From Pedobacter sp. D749 (lineage in GTDB: Bacteria; Bacteroidota; Bacteroidia; Sphingobacteriales; Sphingobacteriaceae), in assembly GCF_019317285.1 (NCBI RefSeq), contig NZ_CP079218.1, positions 744,001 through 808,000 on the forward strand: a DNA stretch of 64,000 nucleotides, given 5' to 3'. Position 1 is the first letter of the stretch; each line of letters begins with the position of its first letter. Below, one piece after another: positions 1-9,580 of this stretch. A program made the translations under genes and the position numbers. A model generated the notes under the pieces. It did no database searches. It saw only the letters and a list, made by a program, of their open reading frames with translations, and was not told the DNA's origin.

Positions 1-138
1 ATCAGATTGTTGGATAAAGCCAAAATTAAGCTCGAAAAAACAAAATGGCAATTTATAAATGTTGTGGCGCCCTTGCTATTGTTAATATTCTTTGCGATTT
101 TTCAACATTATTACCGCAAATACAAGTACGCTAAATAA
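1..138 (+). CDS. gldG: C-terminal end of a gliding-motility ABC transporter accessory protein, probably GldG (5' truncated)
   Basis: An open frame enters from the left edge in frame 1 and stops with TAA at 136-138; 45 residues are visible. They form an amphipathic stretch, one hydrophobic segment (VVAPLLLLIFFAIF) and a basic tail (HYYRKYKYAK), which fits the C-terminal membrane anchor of GldG, the large component of the GldAFG ABC transporter. From family knowledge gldF-gldG commonly lies just before dnaN in Pedobacter-like genomes, and dnaN follows here by 33 bp. With so little of the protein in view, the name rests on tail character and context. Confidence 0.55.
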   Translation: MRLLDKAKIKLEKTKWQFINVVAPLLLLIFFAIFQHYYRKYKYAK

Positions 139-144
139 TTTTTA

Positions 145-152
145 TATTTTTG
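145..152 (+). promoter_or_regulatory. Bacteroidota -7 box (TATTTTTG) before dnaN
   Basis: TATTTTTG matches the Bacteroidota -7 consensus TAnnTTTG and lies 19 bp before the dnaN ATG, after the gldG-like stop. I see no clear -33 TTTG element at the expected distance. It suggests dnaN can be transcribed independently of the upstream gene. Confidence 0.4.
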
Positions 153-171
153 AAGAAGACTAAATAACATC

Positions 172-1296
172 ATGAGATTTATTGTATCCACATCAACTCT
201 ATTAAAACATTTACAAACCGTAAATGGTGCATCAAGCAGCAGTACGGTTTTGCCTATATTAGAAAATTTTCTCTTCGAAATTAAAGATGGAAACTTAACT
301 ATCTCTGCTACCGATCTGCAAACCAGCATGACAACTGCTTTGGCTGTAGAATCAAAGGAAGAAGGTAAAGTGGCTGTTCCATCTAAAATTTTATTAGATA
401 CGCTTAAAACATTACCAGATCAACCGATCGCATTTAATATCGATGATAGTACTTTCGCGATCGAGATCAGCGCCGGAGATGGTAAATATAAATTGAGTGG
501 TGAAAATGGTGATGATTTTCCGAAGATTCCTGTAGTAGAAAATGCTTCTTCTGTAAATTTACCGGCATCAGTTTTAACCGAAGCCATAACAAAAACTATT
601 TTCGCGGTAAGTAATGATGAGTTGCGCCCGGCTATGACAGGTGTATTCTGTCAGCTATCTCCTCAGCACATTACCTTTGTAGCTACCGATGCCCATAAAT
701 TGGTGAGATATCGCCGCATGGATAGCAAAGCAGATAAAGCAACCTCATTTATTCTTCCGAAAAAAGCCTTAACATTATTAAAAGCTGCTTTACCTTCAAC
801 AGATATTAATGTATCAGTAGATTATAATGCAACAAGCGCTTTCTTTAAGTTCGAAAATATCAATTTAGTGTGTCGTTTAATAGACGAGCGCTATCCTGAT
901 TATGAGGCAGTAATTCCAACCAATAATCCTAACAAGCTAATTATCGATAGGAGTTTGTTTTTAAACACCCTTCGCAGGGTGGTAATTTTTGCAAATAAAA
1001 CGACGCACCAGGTAAGATTGAAAATTAGCGGAAGTGAATTAAATATCTCTTCTGAAGATTTGGATTTTGCTAATGAGGCACATGAGCGTTTAAGTTGCCA
1101 ATATGATGGTGAAGACCTTGAAATTGGTTTCAATGCACGCTTTTTGATCGAAATGTTAAGTAATTTAAGTGGTGATGAAGTTACTTTAGAACTTTCTACA
1201 CCAAATAGAGCCGGACTTTTAATTCCGCAAACCAATGACGAAAATGAAGATGTTTTAATGTTGGTGATGCCTGTGATGCTAAACAATAGTTATTAA
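172..1296 (+). CDS. dnaN: DNA polymerase III subunit beta (sliding clamp)
   Basis: 374 residues, the usual length for the bacterial clamp. The dimeric ring encircles DNA and tethers the replicative polymerase. The sequence reads as three successive clamp domains of about 120 residues. It starts MRFIVSTSTLLKHLQ, contains the typical central stretch LRPAMTGVFCQ (around residue 150) and ends in the conserved MPVM motif. The ATG at 172 follows a -7 box by 19 bp and gives the standard N-terminus. A hairpin-plus-T-run terminator follows, so it is probably the last gene of its unit. No dnaA or other origin gene is present, so its position here does not mark the origin. Confidence 0.97.
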   Translation: MRFIVSTSTLLKHLQTVNGASSSSTVLPILENFLFEIKDGNLTISATDLQTSMTTALAVESKEEGKVAVPSKILLDTLKTLPDQPIAFNIDDSTFAIEISAGDGKYKLSGENGDDFPKIPVVENASSVNLPASVLTEAITKTIFAVSNDELRPAMTGVFCQLSPQHITFVATDAHKLVRYRRMDSKADKATSFILPKKALTLLKAALPSTDINVSVDYNATSAFFKFENINLVCRLIDERYPDYEAVIPTNNPNKLIIDRSLFLNTLRRVVIFANKTTHQVRLKISGSELNISSEDLDFANEAHERLSCQYDGEDLEIGFNARFLIEMLSNLSGDEVTLELSTPNRAGLLIPQTNDENEDVLMLVMPVMLNNSY

Positions 1297-1326
1297 AAAA
1301 CTAATTCATTAGTTTTGATGAGAAAG

Positions 1327-1354
1327 TGGCTTGGTTTTTGACCGAGCCATTTTT
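1327..1354 (+). terminator. Rho-independent terminator after dnaN
   Basis: TGGCTTGGT (1327-1335) pairs with ACCGAGCCA (1341-1349) across a 5-nt loop with one G-T pair, followed by five T. A second small hairpin, AAAACTAA/TTAGTTTT, sits just before it at 1297-1316, right after the dnaN stop. Confidence 0.8.
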
Positions 1355-1386
1355 GTTTTAGCTAACCAATCAATTAACACAAACTA

Positions 1387-2064
1387 ATGAAAATCTATAA
1401 CCATCTCCCGAAATTACTGCTTTTGCTCGTTGCCTTATGCAGTACAGGTCTATCATCCTGTAAAAAGAATAATCCGGGAGAAGTAGTTAATGGCCAGGCC
1501 AAGTTAAAAATGGTTAATGCTTCGCTGGCGGAGGATCATCAGGATTTTTATTTAGATAATGAGAAACTAACCACTTCAGCTTTAGCATTTGGCGAAACAA
1601 GCGAATATGTAAAAATACCTTCAGGCAATAGAAGTGTTTCTTACACCGGAACAAATGATACGAGTATAGATACTTCATTAAACTTTACGCCATCTATTAC
1701 CTATACTACCTTTTTGGTTACCAATAAAAAGGGCGAACTGGAAATTGTGAATTATGAAGATAATCTGAGTAATACAGAATCAACCAAGGTGAAAATTAAA
1801 CTGATCAACCTCACACCCAGTTTTGCTACAGGAATAAACGTTATGGTGCAGGGGGGTACACAATTTGTTAACGGATTGGCCTTTAAAGAAGCATCGAATT
1901 ATTTTACGGTAGATACAGGTCTAAATTTAAGATATTCAGTGGTAGGTTCTGGTAGCATTAAAACGATTGAAAATACAAATTTGGTAGGGGGTAAAATTTA
2001 TACAATCTGGTTTAGTGGTACTACCGCTGCAACATTAACCGCACATATCATTACCGATAATTAA
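1387..2064 (+). CDS. DUF4397 domain lipoprotein
   Basis: 225 residues. A lipoprotein signal peptide with lipobox LSSC puts the acylated Cys at residue 25. The rest is beta-rich and matches the DUF4397 pattern: an early KLKMVNAS segment followed by an FYLDNEKL-type strand, then a second copy of the motif (KIKLINLTPSF) from about residue 137. Members are exported, probably cell-surface lipoproteins of Bacteroidota with no established function. A DUF4397-type paralogue follows 60 bp downstream on the same strand, which suggests a small duplicated unit. Confidence 0.8.
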   Translation: MKIYNHLPKLLLLLVALCSTGLSSCKKNNPGEVVNGQAKLKMVNASLAEDHQDFYLDNEKLTTSALAFGETSEYVKIPSGNRSVSYTGTNDTSIDTSLNFTPSITYTTFLVTNKKGELEIVNYEDNLSNTESTKVKIKLINLTPSFATGINVMVQGGTQFVNGLAFKEASNYFTVDTGLNLRYSVVGSGSIKTIENTNLVGGKIYTIWFSGTTAATLTAHIITDN

Positions 2065-2089
2065 TTTCAAAGTTTAATATGCTTTCTGC

Positions 2090-2097
2090 TATCTTTA
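2090..2097 (+). promoter_or_regulatory. Near-consensus -7 box (TATCTTTA)
   Basis: TATCTTTA differs from TAnnTTTG at one position and lies 26 bp before the second DUF4397 gene. It may give that gene its own start. Confidence 0.3.
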
Positions 2098-2123
2098 CGT
2101 TTTATTAGCATTGGCAATTTTAT

Positions 2124-2825
2124 ATGAAAAATACTGTATTGTTTTCCAAAATATTCCTTCTTTTTGCATGCGCTTTTTTAATCAGCTCTTGTATCAAAAA
2201 CGATAATTTCATTAAAGGAGATGCGAAAATCCGTTTTTTTCAAGCGGCTTCCACCGATACCACTCAAAATTTTTATTTAAATGGGATACAGATTGGAACC
2301 TCGGTAGCTTATAATACAAATACAAGTTATGTTGTTATACCCGGCGATTCTGTTTTTAATATCGCAAGCAAAAACATAGGTACAGGTGTAGATGCTACTT
2401 CTTTGGCTAATCAGCAATTTAAAATTGGACAGAATTATTCTGTTTTTTATTTAAAAGAAGCAATTGATAAGCAAGCCAAGTTAAAGGTATATCAGGATGA
2501 TGTAAAACCAGATCTTGATTCAGCTAAGTTAACTTTTTTGAACCTGGGTTACACACTTGGATCTAAAGTTGTGATTACAGATAGTACAAACACCGCTAAA
2601 CCAATTGAATCTTTACTTGGTTATGGTGAGACTAAGACTTTTAAAGTAAAAGTCAATAACATCATGAAATATGCATTTAAACTATCTAGTCCTACAGCAA
2701 CAAATCCACCACCTGTGGTAACACGTTTAGATTCTGTTACCATTAATAATGGAAGAGTTTATCTGATCTTGTTTGATGGTGACAAAAAAGGTGAGCTTAA
2801 AAATCGGATCATCTCATCTAACTAA
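2124..2825 (+). CDS. DUF4397 domain lipoprotein (second copy)
   Basis: 233 residues. Lipobox ISSC gives the acylated Cys at residue 23, followed by KIRFFQAAST, FYLNGIQIG and, in the second half, KLTFLNLGYTLG, the same strand pattern as the preceding lipoprotein. The two are clearly paralogous in layout but well diverged. It is predicted to be outer-membrane or periplasmic; the function is unknown. A DedA gene follows after 65 bp and has its own -7 box, so this is probably the end of the lipoprotein unit. Confidence 0.75.
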   Translation: MKNTVLFSKIFLLFACAFLISSCIKNDNFIKGDAKIRFFQAASTDTTQNFYLNGIQIGTSVAYNTNTSYVVIPGDSVFNIASKNIGTGVDATSLANQQFKIGQNYSVFYLKEAIDKQAKLKVYQDDVKPDLDSAKLTFLNLGYTLGSKVVITDSTNTAKPIESLLGYGETKTFKVKVNNIMKYAFKLSSPTATNPPPVVTRLDSVTINNGRVYLILFDGDKKGELKNRIISSN

Positions 2826-2866
2826 TTATTATTTGCTATTTTAAGCATTAATCCTTTTACTATTCA

Positions 2867-2874
2867 TACTTTTG
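2867..2874 (+). promoter_or_regulatory. Bacteroidota -7 box (TACTTTTG) before the dedA-like gene
   Basis: TACTTTTG matches TAnnTTTG and lies 16 bp before the proposed TTG start of the DedA family gene. Its position supports that start, because there is no in-frame ATG between the box and the TTG. Confidence 0.5.
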
Positions 2875-2890
2875 CCCAAAATCAGATAAA

Positions 2891-3577
2891 TTGGAATTAC
2901 TACATCAGCTTTTAGATTTTATTCTACACATTGACGTTCATTTAGCCGAAATTGTTAATGAATATCGTACCTGGACCTACCTTATTTTATTCCTGATCAT
3001 TTTTGCAGAAACAGGTTTTGTGGTTACACCATTCCTTCCTGGCGATTCGTTACTTTTCGCGATGGGTGCATTAATTGCAGGTGAACATGAAACCGGTTTG
3101 AATATCTGGATTATGCTCCTGATATTAATTGTAGCAGCGATTTTAGGAAATACAGTTAACTATAAATTGGGAAGCGTTTTGGGCGCCGGGGTATTTAAAG
3201 AAAAAAACAAAATCTTAAAACTTAAATATTATCATCAATCGCATGAATTTTTTGAAAAACATGGTGGTAAAGCCATTATGTTGAGCCGGTTCTTGCCGAT
3301 TTTCCGGACAATTGCTCCTTTTGTTGCTGGTATAGCTAAAATGCCTTTTGGTCGTTTTACCTATTATAATATTATTGGTGGTGTTACCTGGATTTTCGCT
3401 TTATTAATTGGTGGTTACCTGTTAGGTCAGATTCCGGTAATCAAAAATAACTTCGAACTTGTTATCATTTTTATTGCTGTAGTTACTTTTGTGCCTGCTA
3501 TTTGGGCTGCCGTTAGAAGCCGATTAGAGCCTAAAAAGGTTGAAAAAATTATTGAAGGAGAAGATCCTAAATCGTAA
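2891..3577 (+). CDS. DedA family membrane protein (TTG start)
   Basis: 228 residues. DedA/VTT-fold proteins are inner-membrane proteins implicated in lipid-carrier recycling and membrane homeostasis. The family signatures are clear: the acidic pair E40 and D52 in the re-entrant FLPGDSLLF segment (48-56), and the arginine motif SRFLPIFR with R133 and R139. There are four to five hydrophobic segments and a polar basic C-terminus. The start is TTG; no ATG is in frame upstream, and the N-terminus MELLHQLLDFILH is typical of the family. It converges end to end with the next gene, with no spacer between the two stops. Confidence 0.9.
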   Translation: MELLHQLLDFILHIDVHLAEIVNEYRTWTYLILFLIIFAETGFVVTPFLPGDSLLFAMGALIAGEHETGLNIWIMLLILIVAAILGNTVNYKLGSVLGAGVFKEKNKILKLKYYHQSHEFFEKHGGKAIMLSRFLPIFRTIAPFVAGIAKMPFGRFTYYNIIGGVTWIFALLIGGYLLGQIPVIKNNFELVIIFIAVVTFVPAIWAAVRSRLEPKKVEKIIEGEDPKS

Positions 3578-4534
3578 CTAAAGTTCCCGGCCGATAAGTT
3601 TGCCATTTTGGTATTTCTTTTCGGTTTCTTTTTCTTCTTTTTGTTCATCTGGCAATATTTCGGTTTTAACCAGGTTTTTAAGCACTGGCTGTCCGGCATC
3701 TACCCAGGCAGAATACCAGAACGAACCAGTGGTTAATATGGCAGCACGCATCTGTTTTTCGACCATATTGTCCATCTTATCGTGATAAGCCTTTGAATAT
3801 TCTCTGGAGTATTGTTTGAGCACGGTATTGTTCCGTTCTGAAAAACTATACTTTTGCCCGGAAGGAAATGATGTATTTAATTCTGCTTCAAAACTTAGAA
3901 CGGTATCAACCAAACTATGGGTATGTTTAAGCACTTTCCAGATTTCTTGCAATGGGTTTTCGATATAATCTGCTTGTCCTACAACAAAATTGTAATTTGT
4001 AGAAAACAGTTCTGGCAAACGGCTTTCCCAAAAAGCGTGGATGCCAACTTGATTGGTGAGTTGCCCGTTATGGTTGGCTGTAGTGTGTAAAGGAACGTGT
4101 GCATCGCCAATATAATGGCCCAGATCTGCAGAATATTTTAAGATTTTTACTGAATCGTGCATTTTAAAGGCTTTAACCAAACTAAAATAGCTACGCTGTA
4201 TTTGCCAGGGAATAATACCGTCGGTGTTCAGCTTTTTCAATCCATATTTAGCCAGGGCATCATCCCATTTTTTAGGAATGCTATCAATATCTTTCTCATA
4301 ATTTTCCACATCCAGGTAATGTCGTGGCGCTTCAAGGGTGTCAGCATACCTCCGTTTATCCGGGTCAACAGCATGTTCGGTAATGTATTTGATATTCTTT
4401 TTATAGAAACCGATCATGTCAGAAGGCAAAGTGAAAACAGCAAGATTATTTATCCTTTGATGTGCAAAGAAGCCCCAGGAGGTACAAAGAAATATAGGGA
4501 TGATTAACGCGGTTAAAATCGTTAATCTTTTCAT
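3578..4534 (-). CDS. Zinc-dependent phospholipase C / S1-P1 nuclease family protein
   Basis: 318 residues with a signal peptide whose cleavage would expose W20. In this family the N-terminal Trp binds zinc. The other expected ligands are visible: H25, an Asp in the 57-65 region, H72 (RHYLD), H140-x3-D144 and H150 in HYIGDAHVPLH, and H166-x3-E170. This trinuclear zinc site is shared by phospholipase C and S1/P1 nucleases. The protein is exported and hydrolyses phosphodiesters, but phospholipid versus nucleic acid cannot be told from sequence. The C-terminal ~30 residues are charged and low complexity. Confidence 0.8.
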   Translation of the reverse strand: MKRLTILTALIIPIFLCTSWGFFAHQRINNLAVFTLPSDMIGFYKKNIKYITEHAVDPDKRRYADTLEAPRHYLDVENYEKDIDSIPKKWDDALAKYGLKKLNTDGIIPWQIQRSYFSLVKAFKMHDSVKILKYSADLGHYIGDAHVPLHTTANHNGQLTNQVGIHAFWESRLPELFSTNYNFVVGQADYIENPLQEIWKVLKHTHSLVDTVLSFEAELNTSFPSGQKYSFSERNNTVLKQYSREYSKAYHDKMDNMVEKQMRAAILTTGSFWYSAWVDAGQPVLKNLVKTEILPDEQKEEKETEKKYQNGKLIGREL

Positions 4535-4573
4535 ATCCTAAGATAAAAAAAATATTTATTATTTGTCCTGATT

Positions 4574-5695
4574 TTAACTTAAATTAATTTCATCACGGTC
4601 GATATTGAAAATTTCTGATCCGATGTTATTTAACTTTTCACTGAAGGGCTCAAATCCATGATCTATAATATAATTTCTTTCCTTTTCAGTAACGGGCACC
4701 ATCCATAATATATTCACCTGACTATCACGGTAATTTTCAAGCTGTATATCAGGTAAGTGATTCAAATGTTTCACCAGTAATACCGATGTCATTTTTGTGC
4801 GTTCAAGAATATTAAAAGTAACGGTGTGGCCGTTCCCAAGCCAGGAAATTCTCTTCCATGGAATGCCTGCCTGCCCGCTGATCCAACTGCCAATAAGGTT
4901 AAGTTCTGCCTGAGACAAACCTGCATTTAAGAGCAAGCCCAATTCTATTCTGTTTACCTCATTAGGGTCTTCGCTATACATTTCAGCCACTGGCATAGGT
5001 AGTAACGATAGTCCAACGGTCACAAATACATCTTTAATCTCTCCTTTCTTCAAAAATAATCCTCTGGGCGGCCATTCGTTTCCATCTATTGCAAAATATT
5101 GATCACTTTTACCTAAATTGTCTTCATATTGCTGGAGCAATTGAGGTTGAATCATTTGAAATGGATTAATTTCCTGATCCCACAATTGCCAGTATTCTTT
5201 CGATTTTCTAACCCTTTCTAACAAGATATTAGAAGATTTAAGTTCCCAGCAATAATCTCCTTCGCCAACGCAGTCTCTGGCATAACCTGAGAAACCATTC
5301 ATGCCAGCCCAGGATGGGATGATGGCAATAACTTCTCCCTTTTCCATTAAAGCAGCACCATCACCTTCCTCAAACCAGACAATTTCCAAATCATCTGCAT
5401 GCAGAGGTGTTTGTCCTTGGGGGAACCTGCAGTATGCTTTGATTAACATTGGCGGAATCCCTTCTTCCATTTGTTTTAAATCTGCATTTATCGGGGCTTC
5501 ATCCAGATTTCTGATCCAACAGGCTTTAACTCCAAAATCGGAATCTTCATCACCCCACAAATAAAAATAAGCAACTTGATTATCCTGCTCCACAATAGCA
5601 GTAATCGGACAAGCCGGACTTCTCAATTCCATGAGTACTTCTGGTTTTTCCCTTTTAGGAGCGTTTGAACCAAATAATTTTTTTAATAAACTCAT
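4574..5695 (-). CDS. Suppressor-of-fused (SUFU)-like domain protein
   Basis: 373 residues, cytoplasmic, no signal peptide. The C-terminal half matches the bacterial SUFU pattern: DVFVTVGLSLLPMP (about 225-238), NRIELGLLL (about 249-257) and the late VTEKERNYIIDHG block (about 339-351). The N-terminal half, rich in Trp and acidic residues, resembles the region that often precedes SUFU in bacterial proteins. Bacterial SUFU proteins have been linked to immunity functions in polymorphic toxin loci, but no toxin gene is visible here. It lies 11 bp downstream of the DUF3999 gene and is probably co-transcribed with it. The family call is from pattern memory. Confidence 0.6.
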   Translation of the reverse strand: MSLLKKLFGSNAPKREKPEVLMELRSPACPITAIVEQDNQVAYFYLWGDEDSDFGVKACWIRNLDEAPINADLKQMEEGIPPMLIKAYCRFPQGQTPLHADDLEIVWFEEGDGAALMEKGEVIAIIPSWAGMNGFSGYARDCVGEGDYCWELKSSNILLERVRKSKEYWQLWDQEINPFQMIQPQLLQQYEDNLGKSDQYFAIDGNEWPPRGLFLKKGEIKDVFVTVGLSLLPMPVAEMYSEDPNEVNRIELGLLLNAGLSQAELNLIGSWISGQAGIPWKRISWLGNGHTVTFNILERTKMTSVLLVKHLNHLPDIQLENYRDSQVNILWMVPVTEKERNYIIDHGFEPFSEKLNNIGSEIFNIDRDEINLS

Positions 5696-5706
5696 CTATG
5701 TAAATC

Positions 5707-6939
5707 TTAATTCTTCAACATTTTAAATGAAAACCAGCCCAATAGCCCAATAATAACTACCATTAGTACCCAAAGCCAGGCTTTATTTTCGAATAATGGT
5801 TTTTCTATTTTTATGGAGTAAGCCGGGTTTTGCTGTTCCGCTCCAATGTTTACGCTGGTTAAATTAACCGGGATTTTATTTTGGAATTTTTCAATTTCAT
5901 AAATCGGACTAGTTGCCTTTTCATTGCCATAATATAGCGCATATTCATTTTTTTGCTGATCAAAGCGGGCTATAATTTCATAAATATTTCCTTTTAATTG
6001 TAAGCCGCTTAAACGTAACGGCTTATTGTCGTTATTTTGAATAGTAATTTTCAATCTGGAAGCAATGGTATTTTCGAAATTGAATGCCGTTTCTTCCAAA
6101 GAACTTATTGTGCCTTCATAAAGATTCGCATAATTGTACTGAATGCCTTTGTCGGTTTTAAAACTGTCTGTTGCATATTCAATTTTGATCGGACGGTAAA
6201 AATCGAAATCGCTTTGTGCATTCAACTTTAAATAGGATAGGGGAACCGGAGTGGCTAGGGTTATATCAACAACGGTTTCCTTTTTGGATAGATCGTTTTT
6301 AACATCGAAAGATTTGTATCGAACCTCTTTATAGGTTCCCTTTATGGTATCTGTTTTGGAAATTTTTGCTTCCAATAATTCAGGCTGTATGGGACTTTTT
6401 ACCGCAACCCTAAAATATTGATATTTCGAATCAGGAAAATTCAATTTGGTAAACTGGTAATCTGTATCGTTATTTTTAATGGATAAAATTCGATAGTCTG
6501 ATAAGATGGCAAACCATTGTTTGTTATCATTACTCCCTTCAAGGGTCACTTTCCAATCGAAGTTGTCTTGTTTGAAAGCTAGTTTAATCTGGTTAATTAA
6601 GTTTATTCCTGGCGATTGAAAAGTATAATAATAACCATTCGTATTGGTGCTTTGGTTAATCTGTTTAAATGTAATATCATTTGTAGTTACCTTATCTGCA
6701 CGCTGTTTTAACAGGTAAGGCACTTCTATGGTATCTTTTCCATTAATGCCAAAAATCCTTAAATCTTCGAAACCTGCATTTGCTTTTTTATATAAATCAT
6801 CTGGCAGCGTCATTTTATGCCAGACCGTATTAACGCCGGTTATACTCCGTTTAAATTTGTATGTATTGGTTTGCGCATTTGCGATACTGGTACAAAGCAA
6901 AAGCAAGCTAAATAGTTTAATTTTCAATTTTAGCATCAT
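5707..6939 (-). CDS. DUF3999 family membrane-anchored protein
   Basis: 410 residues. It has a signal peptide ending near residue 22 (ANAQ), a long beta-rich periplasmic region (KFKRSITGV..., DLRIFGINGKDTIEVPYLL) and a single C-terminal membrane helix (about 386-408) with a short basic tail. This is the layout of DUF3999. The family is regularly encoded next to DUF2339, and here its start overlaps the 3' end of the DUF2339 gene by 23 bp, implying translational coupling. The exact start is uncertain between two adjacent ATG codons. The function is unknown; the pair probably forms an envelope complex. Confidence 0.75.
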   Translation of the reverse strand: MMLKLKIKLFSLLLLCTSIANAQTNTYKFKRSITGVNTVWHKMTLPDDLYKKANAGFEDLRIFGINGKDTIEVPYLLKQRADKVTTNDITFKQINQSTNTNGYYYTFQSPGINLINQIKLAFKQDNFDWKVTLEGSNDNKQWFAILSDYRILSIKNNDTDYQFTKLNFPDSKYQYFRVAVKSPIQPELLEAKISKTDTIKGTYKEVRYKSFDVKNDLSKKETVVDITLATPVPLSYLKLNAQSDFDFYRPIKIEYATDSFKTDKGIQYNYANLYEGTISSLEETAFNFENTIASRLKITIQNNDNKPLRLSGLQLKGNIYEIIARFDQQKNEYALYYGNEKATSPIYEIEKFQNKIPVNLTSVNIGAEQQNPAYSIKIEKPLFENKAWLWVLMVVIIGLLGWFSFKMLKN

Positions 6940-9295
6940 CTATAATTAAATGTTTGTATTTATTGTAAAGGAAAGAAATGATAAGCAATAATACCCCTAA
7001 CGACACAAAAACTATGGTTTTAGAGATTGTGCTTAAAGAATAGATGTCATAAAAGAAAAGCTTGATCAAGGTTATTCCAAATAAAACCATCGCCCCAATG
7101 CGTAAGTGTTTTTTGTTTTTAGCCAGGCCCATACTAATTAAGAATAATGAAAAGATACCCCAAAGGATGCTCAATCCCAGTTTATAACTTCCTTCTGAAT
7201 GTGATAATTCTAAAATGTTGATCAATTCGCTGCTGATGATCCATAACAGGGAAAGATAAAGCAGGTAATCAAACATCGTTTTCAAATCTTTTTTCAATAG
7301 CCCTGAACGTTGCAACTGATAGCATTGTACAATCAGCAAAGCAAAAAAAGCGATTGCTACATACCTGATGCCGATATTAAATGAACCAATAATGAAATAT
7401 TTACTTTCAGGAATTAAATAGGTATCTCTAAGCTCGCTTAAGTTATAAAGTCCGAATGTTAGAAACGCTATGATAACCAGAAGATTAATCAGCAGGTTAG
7501 CAACAGCAAGTTCGCTGTTTTTTAGTTTTTTAATGTTCAGATAACTTAATGCTGAGGCAAAAAACAGGGTGTAAATATAAATCCACGCTGTTTTTAAAGT
7601 CAGGTAATTATAGTTGTATTCACTGCTTGAGTCATAAAACTTTGATTTTGGATTGAGGTCAATCTTGCTCAATTCGAATAGGTTGTTAAAGTATTTAGAG
7701 ATCTCGATCCTAAAGGTAATGTAGATCACAAAAACCAGAATAGCGGGAATGGAATAACTAAGTATCTGTCTCATCCAGATCCATTGTACAGGCTCGTCAC
7801 TTTCTTTTTTGCTAATACTGAACATCCAGAAAAAACAGGCAATAAATATGCATGCGGTTAAAAAACCTACATTAAGGATTGGTGTGATTGTGATTGAATT
7901 CCAATTGTAGATATCATAATAAGTTGTCCAATCTTCCAGCAGACTAAAAAAGGCAAGAAATATTAATGGAAATGATAGTTTTTCGTAAATAACAATCTTT
8001 TTTACCCGAGCTAAGTAGAACAGCATTGCGGCCTCTACCACCCAGAAAATGGTAACCCAACCGCCATCTAACTGAACAGGAACAGCCATGGTAATAAAGG
8101 TAATCATCATTGCCAGGATAAGATAAAACAGGTTTTTATCAGCAAGGTTTTTCTTGTAAATAATCAGGCATACCAAAAAATGGATCACAGCATTTGCCAA
8201 TGTAAACAAGCCCAGCAATTCAGCGCTGTTTTTGTTATTTGATAATATTAAATAGCCTATTCCGTAATATACGAATGAATTTAAAAGTAAGATGATTACA
8301 TCGCTAAAGCCAAAAACCTCTTTTTTGCTTACTTTGTAGGCTAGGTTGGTAATGTAAAAAGTGAGGAAAAATAGCGTTGAAAATAATATTGCGAGGCTAA
8401 AATAATTGTTTGTACTGCTTAAATCTAAGCGCCAGGCACAAAAGATGATCCATGTTAAGCCAAAAGATGCATAGAACAGGGGTTTCCAGTATTTTTTGAA
8501 ACTGAGTACCAGAATCCCAATATTGATAATGGCCATGTAGGTAAACAAAATACCAACTTTACCAGAGCCATCGCTCAATAAAAATGGAACAGCATAAGCG
8601 CCAACCAAACCAATATGGGCGATAACCTGTTTGTTATATTTAATTGCTGCAACAACAGTAAATGAGGTAAATACAACCATTAAAGCAAAGGCCAGTGCCT
8701 GCGGAATTAAGGAATAGAAATCGTAAGCTGCATAGGTAATAAAATACATAATCGCAATCGCACCGCTAACCAACACGGCTGAAAAATTTTCATATTTAGC
8801 TTTAAGCTTAATGGCAAAAGCCATTAAACCTACGCCAACAGAGTAACCCAAAACAATTCTTGTAAGTGGACTAATCATATCGTGATCAATGGCATATTTG
8901 GCCCCGATTGCTACACCGATAATTAAAATCAGGATACCAATTTTGCTGATTAGGTTTTCTCCTATAAACTTCTCGAAATCAGATTTAACCATGTTTTCGC
9001 GCTTAAATCTATCAGCGAAATTAGGTTGCTTTTGGTTTGCCGCAGGCGAGATAGGCGCAGGGGAAGGTTGTGGTGCAGCAGAACGTTGCGTGGCAAAGTT
9101 AGGTGGTGTATTTCTTGCTGGTGGTGTAATTATAGGCTCATGAGTTATTGTTGAAGGCATAGGCACTGATCCTGGCGTTTGCAGCGCCCTCACCTCGTTT
9201 CTTAAGGCTTGAATTTCGGCTTCAAAGCCTTGTTGCCTGAGCAATAAGTTTTCCAGCTTAATTAATAGCAAGTTTAATTTCTCGGAATTATCCAT
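6917..9295 (-). CDS. DUF2339 family polytopic membrane protein
   Basis: 792 residues. The first ~40 residues form a likely coiled coil (LLIKLENLLLRQQGFEAEI), followed by a Pro/Ala-rich linker to about residue 95. From about residue 115 nearly the whole protein is hydrophobic with roughly twenty or more membrane segments, starting with the GENLISKIGILILIIG block typical of DUF2339. It is an inner-membrane protein of unknown function, first gene of a unit with DUF3999 and the SUFU-like protein. No -7 box was recognised before its start. Confidence 0.85.
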   Translation of the reverse strand: MDNSEKLNLLLIKLENLLLRQQGFEAEIQALRNEVRALQTPGSVPMPSTITHEPIITPPARNTPPNFATQRSAAPQPSPAPISPAANQKQPNFADRFKRENMVKSDFEKFIGENLISKIGILILIIGVAIGAKYAIDHDMISPLTRIVLGYSVGVGLMAFAIKLKAKYENFSAVLVSGAIAIMYFITYAAYDFYSLIPQALAFALMVVFTSFTVVAAIKYNKQVIAHIGLVGAYAVPFLLSDGSGKVGILFTYMAIINIGILVLSFKKYWKPLFYASFGLTWIIFCAWRLDLSSTNNYFSLAILFSTLFFLTFYITNLAYKVSKKEVFGFSDVIILLLNSFVYYGIGYLILSNNKNSAELLGLFTLANAVIHFLVCLIIYKKNLADKNLFYLILAMMITFITMAVPVQLDGGWVTIFWVVEAAMLFYLARVKKIVIYEKLSFPLIFLAFFSLLEDWTTYYDIYNWNSITITPILNVGFLTACIFIACFFWMFSISKKESDEPVQWIWMRQILSYSIPAILVFVIYITFRIEISKYFNNLFELSKIDLNPKSKFYDSSSEYNYNYLTLKTAWIYIYTLFFASALSYLNIKKLKNSELAVANLLINLLVIIAFLTFGLYNLSELRDTYLIPESKYFIIGSFNIGIRYVAIAFFALLIVQCYQLQRSGLLKKDLKTMFDYLLYLSLLWIISSELINILELSHSEGSYKLGLSILWGIFSLFLISMGLAKNKKHLRIGAMVLFGITLIKLFFYDIYSLSTISKTIVFVSLGVLLLIISFLYNKYKHLIIDDAKIEN

Positions 9296-9580
9296 TCTAT
9301 ATTTTGTACTACGTATTTTTACTTTACTAATATAAGAATGTTATTTTATAAGGGGAGGAATATAATAAATGAGGTGTTTTACCGCCTTTGCCTGGCAATA
9401 GGTCGGTAAAAAATTTCCTAAAACAGGAGAGGAGTAAGAACTGCTGAGGCAAAATCAGTTCGTATTATTGAGATTTATAGTTTAACCCTTTTGCTAATTT
9501 TACAGGATAAATCAGCCTCCCTCCTTATTTTCAAGGAGGGGTTGGGGTAATGTCATTAAGTTAGGCAGCACGGTTGTCAG

